From NCBI GenBank assembly GCA_019787685.1, contig JAHNUO010000015.1, forward strand, positions 744,001-808,000: a stretch of 64,000 bases of DNA, given 5' to 3'. Both the position numbers and the translations under genes were made by a program. The stretch's first letter is position 1, and each line of letters starts with the position of its first letter. This document shows, in pieces, positions 13,157 to 23,469 of the stretch. The stretch is from Chiua virens (taxonomy: Eukaryota; Basidiomycota; Agaricomycetes; Boletales; Boletaceae). The notes beneath the pieces were generated by a model that was not told the DNA's origin, searched no databases, and was given only the letters and a program-made list of their open reading frames with translations.

Positions 13157-14169
13157 ATGCTTGGTCGCGCAGTGGACGATGCGTCCACTGGCTCTGATTC
13201 TGATTATTCCAAGTAGGTCTCGTTAATAGTCTGGTCGAATCGCTAGAGAGCGCTCACACGCTTGTCTAGTTCGGTGAGGCGCACAAACATCCATCCGAAC
13301 AAATCTGACCCGTCCCTGCGGAAAGTGGATATCCTGGTTTCTCTCTTCGAAAGGAAACGAATACTTTTGTGAAGTTGAAGAGGATTATATCCTTGACAGG
13401 TTCAACTTGACGGGCCTCAACAACGAGGTTACCAACTATGCACAAGCTCTTGATCTGATCACAGATAATCTTGGTTGGCTCTCTGCTATCCGCAATATGC
13501 GTCCACTCTAACTCATATTGCAGATGATGACATACAGGATGAACTCCGAGGTGCATTAGATGTCCAAGCCCGCCTACTGTATGGTCTGATTCATGCGCGG
13601 TGGATCGTCACGGTACGCGGTCTAGCAAAAATGGTGTGTATCTAATCCTTCCTCCGAACCCAAGTCTTAACGCCCCCCAGCTTGAAAAGTTCAAACGAGT
13701 AGACTTTGGTCGATGTCCTAGAGTCTTGTGCCAATCTCAGCCTCTCCTGCCAGTCGGCTTAAGCGACATTCCTTACGAAAAATCAGTCAAACTCTATTGC
13801 GGTCGTTGTGAAGACGTTTACTCTCCGAAGTCGTCGCGGCATGGATCCATCGACGGGGCATACTTTGGCACTTCATTCCCACACCTACTATTCATGGTTT
13901 ATCCCCATCTCATCTCTCCGAAGGCGGGTCCTGTCGAGCCTCCGCAGCCTCCTCGGGTCAGCGAGACCGATTCAAAGAGAAACAGACGCACGAGGGAAGA
14001 ACCAGATACACCTGAAGTTGTCGGCGAACCCGCTAGCACCACCAGTGTCGCCCTGAAGGCGGATAGATATCGACCACGGATTTATGGATTCCAATTACAT
14101 GAGATCGCCAAACTTCAAAGATGGCAAGAGGCGGTCAGGGATAGGCAAGTCGATACTCATGCATGGTGA
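13157..14169 (+). CDS. CKB1: Casein kinase 2 regulatory (beta) subunit
   Basis: This is the regulatory dimer of protein kinase CK2, which stabilises the catalytic subunits and selects substrates in nucleus and cytoplasm. Family marks appear in order: [50 protein letters not shown], the zinc-binding [18 protein letters not shown] and [19 protein letters not shown], then [20 protein letters not shown] and the C-terminal [16 protein letters not shown]. All four zinc cysteines are present. Introns fall at 13213-13269, 13274-13325, about 13471-13519 and about 13635-13680. The first two leave a four-base exon, 13270-13273. An insertion of about 55 residues rich in Pro, Glu and Arg splits the C-terminal part (about 13925-14070). 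Such inserts occur in fungal beta subunits. No frame break was found. Assignment as CKB1 rather than CKB2 is not certain. Confidence 0.93.
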
Positions 14170-14654
14170 CCGGTGGTTTTTTTTCTGATGACAGTGATTA
14201 GGCAAATTGCCAGGCTTGAGGCACTTGAGGATCTCTCCTGAGTTACTTCGTTTTCATTTCATCATTTTGCATGTTCTTCCCGTGCTGTAGTCGACACTCG
14301 CGTTCAATATATCTTCCTCTCGTTTAACATCATGCTTATGGTATTTATTAACCCTGGTAGAAATATCTCAAACGCCCGGTTTTTCGCCAGGTTCTGTCTG
14401 TACTTGAAGCGACATGTCCGCTTATCCTTTCTTCGATCCCAGGTATGGACATCTAGCTACGCTCCGTCCCAACTCTGCATGTCTACTGATTCAAATTGCC
14501 GTAGGATGAACCCAAGATGAGCCACGGGTTGTTGAGATCATTGCTCTCTTCACGGTCTTCAGTCCACTCGTCTCTCAGTCACATCTATGACTGGGGACGT
14601 GATCATTCTCCCACTATCACTCTCCGTCACGATATAACTGACGGAAAAAAGGCA

Positions 14655-17600
14655 TCAAAGAACATCTAGCGTTCGTACATTGGCAAGTAGCTCATCCAAC
14701 GATATGTCCTCTCGGATCTGTACTCTGATAATGCAGTCTGCGGCGACCCTCCTGTATTCTGCAACATTGCGGCGAATCGGCGCAAGCAACAGCGCACCGA
14801 ACGGCTCCCTGAGACGTGCAAGAAACTCCAGAGCTTGCATGTCAACATTCCCCGATGCGATAAACGAAGGGGATGCAAACGACATCACGCTTCGTAGTCT
14901 TTGGGATAACCATCCACCGAACAGGCTTTGTACTCCTGCAGCTCGTCGTGCCGTGCCGGCGGGACCAGGGACGGGGGCCCTCGACGCGGTGGGCTGGTTA
15001 GTGTCTCCTACATCATCGACGGGCCGTCGGTCAAGGAGGAAGTCGATCCAAGGGTGGACCAGAATGAGAGAATCCAGTCGAGAAAGATCCGCTGTTGTTC
15101 TGACCTCGATATCGCCGAAGGTGTCCGTTTTCACGTGAAAGACACGTTCAAGTCCGTTCTGGGTTGCGAAAACACGCGTGACCGCGAAAGAAATGCAGGG
15201 AAGCTTCATCCGTTTCCCTGAAAACGATGGTACAGGAAACCCATGGAGTCGGTCAGACAAATTCATGACCGAGGTGATGTTCAGAGCGGAGGTTTGCAGC
15301 TTGGAAGTTGTTCTGTCCATTTCAGCACGTTGGATAGCGGGGGGGATGTGTGCCGTCGGCAGTTGGCTGAATACATTTATCTCGACGGGAAGGCAGCTAT
15401 TGAAGCTCCCGGATCTCCCTGTCCATCCAAGGATACTTGTGTCACCGGAGCTTGCGAGAAGCTGCGCCAAGAGTCGCCCGAGAGCTTGATCTCGCTCTCC
15501 ATAAACGACAGGCAAGGTGACAGAGAAGATCCCAAACAGTGAATATGCTGCATCTTCGATGAATGTTGTCTCTCGTCGTGAAGCTAGACAGAGCTTTTCC
15601 CGGATCCTATCTAACCCCGGTCGAAGTTCTGTCAATGCGTGCGCCGAGACGCCGATGGCTTCCTCCATCTCCAAAATAATCTCGCCCGACTCCTTATGAT
15701 TCAGGACATCCAGGTTCATGTACGGCGTCCAATCCACGTTGTAGAATCGGACCACCTTCGAAGCGTGGTACTCCTGGAATGTCCATGCTCTGGTGTTCCA
15801 GATACTCTTCATGAGATCGCCGCGCCGCGACGGAGAGCGCACGTCACGGAGGAAAACAATAGTCAGGGAAGAACCTTGGTACCAGTTGAACATGGACATC
15901 AGCGCTTCTTGCGTCACGAAAGGATCTGCCTTGTTTATGCAACAAGTATCGCTCCATGCCCAATGAAATCCGGAATCCCGTGCGATCTTGCAAAACATCT
16001 GGAGCTTGACATGGGTTGGGAAGTCACCGAGGTCGTGCACGGCAACATGGATGACCCTTTCGAACAAAGGCTCATCGTCTTCCCATTTGTGTGAAAACAT
16101 GGCATAACGGTAGTGGCGCGCGATCTTTTGTTTGATGCGATTGTGGTCAATGTGTGGGATCATCAATGTCACGAGTTCCGTGAAAATGGGCAGAGACTCG
16201 AATGCGGCTGCCTGTTGAGTTTTGTCACAAAGACCGCCGGTAGTCGTGTTGATGAGTACTCGTGGCAAGTCACGGATAGCATCCTGAACTGCCGTCCGAA
16301 TAACTTTTCTCGTGTTCTTGTACTGGCGGCAACGCTCTACAAGACATGGTCAGTGGATGATATTCAGTGTGGAGTCATCATCCTCACCACGGATGTCCGC
16401 ATCAGTTGACAGTGACATCTTCACGAGCAGTTCCTCGAAGGCATCCTGATAACGTCCTGCCCCGTGCAATTCCACATGTTTTTCATCTCGGCTAGGTAGT
16501 GATGCGGGGGGATCGAGAGTGATAGTCTGACAAATTCTATCGGAAAATAAAACTTGGGCAGAGCGGCAATGCTATACCTCATTTATGTCATTCATCGCAT
16601 CATCCCACATGCCTCTCGCTGCATACGCTTTACTCCGCTTGACGAGCAAGGCTTGTGGGAAAATAGGATTCAAGCTCAACGCAGTTGAGTACAGAGAGGT
16701 GGCTTCCTCGTATCGCTCTACTGTCATGGCAGCGTCCCCTTGGTTTTGTAACCTCTTGCAGGAACGAGACTTGAAATCTGACATGGAACAGTCACAAAGG
16801 CAATTCTCTGCCACACATTTAGTAGCTTACCGCAAATCCATTGCGCTTCCCTGCCTTCAATCTTCTGCCCTAATTCGCTCTTCATCTCATGGAGACACTC
16901 GGTGACATCCGTAATCCGGTCAACTATTGAGAGATGTTCACATATCGTTTTGTAAATGGTGAATCTCGAAACCTTGAACTTTGGTACCTGCATGTAGTTT
17001 TCATAACGCACATCAACAGACAATAATACGCACAGCACTGGCACTGGACAGGGCGTTCTTCCACGTCCCCGGGCTATCCGTTAACTTTATTTTTGCCCAC
17101 TCCCTCAGGATGCTATCGTGGCTCCATTGAGACAGTGGGTCGAATTTGAGTACCTAAACATCCCATTTGACACGATTCAACCCCCACAAGTCAGTGTTAA
17201 CGTACGTGATTTGTGTCATCGAATGCATTCGCCCATAATCCCCTTGCCATGTATGCCTTGCTTCGCCTGATTAGGATGTCTTGTGGGACGCAAGGGTTGA
17301 GAGACAATGCAGCTGAATATTGGATGATCGCATTGTCGTGTCTTTGGACACATACTGCCGCATCACCTCGGCGAACTAGATTTTCAATACAGCGTCTCCT
17401 GAAGTCTAAGGCAGTTATATCTCAAAAGTAAGGTTGGCAATAGTATATGAGACCACTCACCTATGGTCCATTGTACCCGCTCATCTTGCATAGCCACATT
17501 CATTGCCAATTCAGAGCCCATGCGATGGAAACACTCGACTGCGTCCAATACACGATTAAATTTTTCCAAATATTCACATATAGCCCGGTAAAGTGCAAAT

Positions 17601-18765
17601 TTTGGAGTGACAAACTAGAGATAAAATATTAACACTGAGATGCACAAACGACAAAGGTACACTCACACTGACAGCGGCAGCCAAGGTATTCTTCCATGAA
17701 GTAGTCATTAGCTTTGACACTGCCCACTCCGTCAAAAGCATTGTGGAGGCAAGTGAGTCCAAGTTTGTGTTGAGGGTCAGTGCTCTTTCCTGGGTAATTA
17801 AAGGGGCGAGGGGTGTTCAAGTAAGAGGAAAGGTGGCGAGGTACGATACCCACTATGACTGCAGACAAACGTTTCACCTTTATTTTTCCGTCCTTTCCGA
17901 TCATTGCGATAGACCGGTCATCCTGGGAGAAAGTAATTGAACGCGAGTCCTGAACATGTTCGAAAGAAAGGAACTGGGTGTGCGTCGACGCGTCCCAGAG
18001 GGTGATCATACGGTTTGTGGAGCATGCAATGAATCTGCCATGATGCGGCAGGGCAACGAAAGCCGCGGCCCTCACGGGAACTGTCCATCTGGATACGGCT
18101 GATCGTGCGGATATGTCGAGTTTTACGACTGTGTCTTTGGATATGACAAAGAGGTGGTTTCTGGACCAGACGAGACCATGGTTGTACTCGACTGGGTCGA
18201 TATTTGTGGGAATGCGGAAAAGCGTACGGCCATTGTTGCGATTGTAGAGTCGAACACATTTGGAAGTGGCTATTGCGATTCGATCGCCCAATGGAGAGAA
18301 TTTCGCCGCTATCACCGGGTGGCTGTGTTCTAGAATCAACCGTGTACTCCACGATGCGACCTCCCATACGGTGGCTGTGTGACCGGATACTGCAACCAAT
18401 CCAGTCGAGTCGGGCGAGAAGTCGACTGCGTTAGTCTTCCAGCCTTCCAAGAAGTCTAAGATTTGCTCGCATGATTTGAAAACTCGCACGTATGTCTTTG
18501 CATCCCAGACATATACGCTGACACCTGTCCCCGCTGCGATCAATCTGCCGTCCTTGGAGGCGACCACACACTGGACCGATTCATTCTTTATAAATTCCAT
18601 TGGCATTCTTGTCACTGGTTGATTTCCTTGCAGCCCCCACACCTGAACCCCACCCTTACCACCGCTGACTAGATACTTGCCATCTGGCGTAAAAGCCACT
18701 GCAGATATCGTGCTACCAACGCTGATATCACATTCTGCTCCAATGATTAGCATCGTCAGTGTCAT
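14655..18765 (-). CDS. WD40-TPR-HET domain protein
   Basis: A large minus-strand gene of the Agaricomycete type that couples sensor repeats to a HET domain. HET domains trigger cell death in fungal non-self recognition. The N-terminus (ATG 18763-18765) is a WD40 propeller, with STISAVAFTPDGKYLVSGGK as a typical blade. Next come two copies of a module. Each has a WAxxKL helix segment (about 17765-17690 and 17140-17040), an 'ICE..L..VDRI.D..ECxxxM.SEL' segment (about 17590-17470 and 16960-16830), and a TPR hairpin (RYEEATSLYSTALSLNP at about 16720, one copy near 17350). A linker ending HGAGRYQDAFEELLVKM leads to the HET domain: YAMFSHKWEDDEPLFE, WAWSDTCCINKAD, LTIVFLRDV, WNTRAWTFQEY and DAAYSLFGIFSVTLPVVYGE. 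The HET exon (537 codons) is open to a stop at 14655. One apparent extra base lies near 17764-17766, after the WD40 part. Confidence 0.88.
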
Positions 18766-19249
18766 TTCAAGTTGGTCAGCACGCACCCGCGGTGGACGAC
18801 ATAAGTCTCAGTGATGAAAGGCCGCGGAGCAAGAGAGGGAAGTCAGCGAACGACAGGCTGTGCTTCGTCGGCCTTATTAATTCCTCGTTGCTGTTACAGA
18901 CCAGTGCACCAGATGCATTTCCTGATCTCTGCCAACAGCCAACCATTGTTTCGCAGGAAAGGGTTGTCCATTTTTGCATTCAACACAACTACTGACACCG
19001 TCTCTCGGCCGCTCACTGGCACCCTGCGGCGCCTGCGCCGACGGAGACACTGCTTTGGACCTCATATGTTTCGCTCTGATAATGAAGGGTATTAACAACC
19101 CTTCGCCATTATCACTCTGCACTTTAGTTGCACGCGTGTCTGATCTCCCTTTTTCTTCGTGGTCACACCTGGCAGGCACTTCATTTCTTGGCCGCTCACG
19201 AAATCCCCCGACGAAGCAAGCACGCGTGTCAACGAACGAAGAACTTTTT

Positions 19250-20060
19250 TCTCGGCGCCAACGCAGCCACATTTTGATTCGACCTTATGGCATTCAACAG
19301 TATCGATGGCAACTTGAAGATAGTAGCAACACGAGTTAGCGTTACAAGCCCGATCTGGGTGATCGAGAACCATGGTACGTACTGTAACATTCACTTTTCG
19401 CGCTATTTTGTTTTTCTCTACTGACGCGCGTCAGCACACGCGCGTCGTCACTCCGTTACGGTGCTCACACACTCTCGGGCCCCACGATCCCTGCCAAGGG
19501 TTGAGCAACAGCAGCATGGATGGACACACATCTACTAGTACCACATTCAGGCTCAAGTAGCACTGGCACAGCTTCCACATGACAAACGATCATACATGAA
19601 CGAAATCGAGAGGATAGACTGGAAGTCTGGAACGTAATTATCCCAGTTAAATCAGGTCATGGGACCCGCAGCAATGAATACTTATCGTGGTGGTCAGGTA
19701 GGTTGTGGACGAGCGCGACGGAGATGCACGCCCGAAAACGCAAATCGACCTCGAAACATGGAGGCCCAGGCCCCAGACTCGGACTCAGTATTTCTATCAT
19801 AAACAGATCACGTACTACTGAAGAGAAACTACTCGTCAATGACCATCTGCTCATTCTTCGATTGTTCCGTTTCTACATAGCATCGCAGGACCATCAAACT
19901 TTACCCACTGTCAGAGTAGGCTGCAAGCTCCGAATCCTGGTGTCGAACCCCCAACACTGTTACTAGTACTAGTAGTAGAGTTTCCGCAGATGGGATTCCC
20001 GGCATCACGATTCCATCAGTAAATTTACACGGTATAATGATGGGCCAGTGCCCCTGTCTT
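19250..20060. repeat. Diverged direct repeat, copy A
   Basis: Shares ordered blocks with 22240-22910. One block is around GCAGCCACATTT (19262 and 22258). Others are CGAAAACGCAAATCGACC (19733) against a near match at 22566, CGATTGTTCCGTTTC with GGACCATCAAAC (19858-19898) against 22736-22763, and GCAGATGGGATTCCCGGCATCACGATT-like sequence (19986) against 22860. Distances between blocks are similar in both copies. No coding frame or terminal repeats are evident. Confidence 0.6.
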
Positions 20061-20209
20061 GATGATATCGTGCCGAATGTTCAGAGACAGTTTGAGAACG
20101 AACGAGATGTAGTGAGCTCACGACAGTGACCAGTCGTGAATTGGTGTTGGATACTCGGGAGTGAAAATAACCATTCAAAAAGGAAAACAAATATGTAGTC
20201 AGGAGTAAA

Positions 20210-21621
20210 CTACGAGGAGATAAACTCCGTACAGGCATGCTCGATACACCTCATGAAGCATTTAACTTGCTTCTGGAAGTAGCGCAGGTGGGATCGCAAT
20301 TCACTGTTGGACTTGAATGGGATCGGAAGAAGCTGGGAAGATGGCGCATCACCGGGTGGATTCATAGTATTTATAAGACTTTGAAATGTTTTTTCTTCCG
20401 CACTATTCCAACCCAGCGTACGTATTCCAGACGCTTCCCATACATGTGGCAAAGGGAAGAATGAAAATTTCTTCACCTGGTTTCCCTTGGGAGCTGAGAT
20501 AGCTTTTAAACGACTCGGATGAGGTTGAGCGAGCAGTGATTAAACGGAGAGAACCTACATTTATCAACATAAAAGAAACCGCACAAAAGACAAACCTCTT
20601 CCTCAGAGATGAAATCCTCCACGTAGACCACATTTTTTTCTGCTGATTGCCAGCGTAGCCCAAAACGAATAGCATCGGGGGATGGACCGTCTGCAATCTC
20701 AATGCTGTCAAGGTCGATATAGGGAGAACATATTCGCCCCACCAAACCGCCATGCAGGACAGCTGCAGCGTTCAGGCGCGACTGCATCAGCATTGCCTCG
20801 ATCATGGACTGATAGGCACGGAACTCGTGTACGGTCGGTGTGTAACCCTCCTTCTTGACTTGACAACCATATATAGCAGGGGGGTTGGACACAGGAAGCA
20901 GATCTCGTGGATCTACAGTGACGCGAAGGAATACATGGACGCGAAAGCCATCCAAGCACACATTTTTAATGACACTCTCGAGGGAAGGACCCCATTGTTT
21001 CCAAATGCACTGAACAGCAGTCATCGATGACTCGAAGAATACAACCCAGGGCCTGATGTACACCGGTGATGTCGGAGTGACAACATATCCCTGCAACGTT
21101 TCTTGGGACTACAGTGACGTGAGCTTGAGGGAATTAAATGTGAGAAACCCGGGATTCCTTTTGTGCAACTCGCCATTTTTGAGATCCCAATACTCCTTAG
21201 GGATACACTCTCCCTTGTTGATGGTTGTCATGATAAATCTGACGGCCGGCCCGCAGCGTGTGGAAGACACCGCATTCTTTTCTCTCAGAATAGAGGAGAC
21301 ATGTTCGAGCGACAGCATGTCTGAAGGCAGCTTGAGATTCGTGTCCTCGATGTCGTCCGCCAACCTCTCGACATCAAAACCATACCGCTCGTACATCGAA
21401 ACATCTAGCTCCGACTCGGAGTCTGCCAGTGGAACGGACACCTCTTCCACTGGCAAATCATAGTAGTAGCAATCAACAAGAACACCAGGGCCAGGTGCAG
21501 ACGACAAACCTTCGACTTTGTGGGTGGAGAAGGATTGAGGTGCCGGTGGTATCGAAAGTTGAGGAATGGAGACCCGCCGGTGGGGAGAAGGAAGGAGAGA
21601 ATGGGGGCCTTGAACTGGCAT
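20210..21621 (-). CDS. Conserved uncharacterised basidiomycete protein
   Basis: A gene of at least three exons. Exon 1 starts at ATG 21619-21621 and holds a proline-rich N-terminus, then RYGFDVERLADDIEDTNLKL and SSTRCGPAVRFIMTT. Exon 2 (about 21096-20560) is well ordered, with SPVYIRPWVVFFESSMTAVQ, HEFRAYQSMIEAMLMQSRLN and AAAVLHGGLVGRI..SPYIDL. Exon 3 (about 20476-20210) contains PLPHVWEASGIRTLGWNSAE and ends in a stop at 20210. The order 'RAYxxxIExM..SR..AAxLxGGLVGRI' recalls a group of unnamed mushroom proteins of unknown function. I assign no activity. The junction between exons 1 and 2 (about 21150-21097) is not phase-consistent with a normal intron, so it may hold an extra base or an unusual splice. 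The gene sits between two copies of a diverged repeat. Confidence 0.6.
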
Positions 21622-22139
21622 CGAAACGAATCGGCAGGAACAAATTCTTTGGCGAATTCTGAAATGGTTCTCCCAGGTACTTGGATAAGATCAATCGGAG
21701 AGATGGGAGAAAGCGACTAGATGTGTTAGTCAGTTCGGCGTCGTTCGTTCGGAGACTCAAAGTACGAGCTAACTTTTATACTGTCAGACCACTGGCAGTG
21801 GCTCGTGAACTACTAAGATGTGGGGTATCGTGATTCGTGACGTGGATCATAAAGAAAAACAAAGTAAATAAAGGATGTGAATGAGATGTAGTGAGCAGTA
21901 AGAGTGACAACAATGTAGAAGAAAGGAAAACAAACCTGTCACGCCAATAGGAGTTGGCAAGGTGGCGGGCATGCGATATCAGTGCTCAGCGCTTGTGGAT
22001 ACGGGGATAAGGTCGTTCGATGGGGCGTCCAGCTACGGTGACACAGTGACACTGTCGACTTGATCGAGGCGAGACCGTTGGTACTATTTAGATCTAATTG
22101 AAGCTTGACGCAGCTCGTTGCGGAGCGTAAAAGCATTCA

Positions 22140-23100
22140 TCAATTAGTAACTTCAAAGCTTCGTGGGGCCGGTGTACTCCAGCTCCATTTCGTACCCTCA
22201 CGATAGTAGTAACGTTTCCGGCTGGGTTTACGATTGCTGCCATTTCTCAGCGTCAATGCAGCCACATTTCGCTTTGACTCCATAGCGCTAATCAAAACGT
22301 GAGCAACGCGACCTGATCTAAGGTCACCGACAAACCATCGTACGTACATCTTTCGTGCTGTATACGTGTTTGCTTTACCGAGATAAGCCAGCGTACTAAT
22401 CTGTCATCGTCACTCGCTCACACACCTACCACACATGTGCCGCTGCTGTGCGAAAAACGATACACGGACGAGATCGAGAGGATCGGAGACGAGGGAACCC
22501 GCAGCAGTATGATCACGCGCCGCGTTGGGGACAAGTCCGTTGAACAGAAATCATGATGCTACGTCCGAAAGCGCAAATCGACCCTGTAAAGAAAACTTGA
22601 CTCAGTGCTTCCATCAGTATTACAACCACGTACGGAAGAGAAAAAGATCTTCAAGTTCGGGTGAGTCAATGACAGCCTACTCCGTTTTCATTCACACAGG
22701 TTATCAACTTGAATGTGAACCGCCTGTACGTTGTTCGATTGTTCCATCGCGGGACCATCAAACGTTACCTCATTCCACTGCACTGTCCGACTTGTTGGCT
22801 CCAAGCTCTCCGCCTTTAAGTAAAACGTTCGCGTTAACCCGAACATCGTTAAAGTTTCCGCCGATGGGGTTGCCAGCATCACGATTTGACAACCTTGTTA
22901 GATCAACAAACCATTGATCATTGATGTGAGACGATAGCTTATCGATAACATTGGCTGTCAGTCGACGAAGCGAAAAAGCGGGAACCGAGTCACCCCGATC
23001 AATTGGTTGATCACCACTTGGAAAACAACAGTCTCTGCAAATCGACAAAATGAGCACTTGTCACACCAATATGCCATACCAGTGTAGCGACAATTATTTC
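22140..23100. repeat. Diverged direct repeat, copy B
   Basis: The partner of the 19250-20060 repeat, in the same orientation, starting about 3 kb downstream. The blocks at 22258, 22435-22520 (ACGAGATCGAGAGGAT), 22566, 22736 and 22860 keep the same order as in copy A. The flanks (22000-22140 and 22950-23100) show weaker similarity. It holds no supported gene. Confidence 0.6.
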
Positions 23101-23469
23101 CTTTATTTCGTTTTCCGATATACTGTGATAAATCGCGAGAAGGCACTGGCATATGGATGTACGTGGCATACGTATTTTAAACCCGTTCTATCTCACCGAA
23201 GAAACGAGCGGTCTCATGTAATGGTACGAAAAGGTGAGGTGACCGAGGGTAGAGGTGAGATAGATGAAATGGCGATCGAGATGTGGGGATGCGGGGGAGG
23301 TAAGAATGATCTCAGATGCAGCATAACGACAAGGTATGAAATACCCTTTAGACGAAAAAGAACGTGAACGTCCACGAGCCAAAAGTAAGCGTCCCATCTA
23401 CATCATGACGATCGTCTCCAATACGGTGAGACAACGTCAAATAAAAGGGAAAACGAGGGTGCGCGATGG

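Noticed and set aside
15639..16094. A 151-codon plus-strand frame
   Set aside because: Antisense to the conserved HET domain exon.
9480..21430. The AGACTCGGAGTCTGCC-like palindrome at 9498 and 21413 as a regulatory element
   Set aside because: The second occurrence is inside coding sequence for an Asp/Ser/Glu run. Two copies are too few to support a site.
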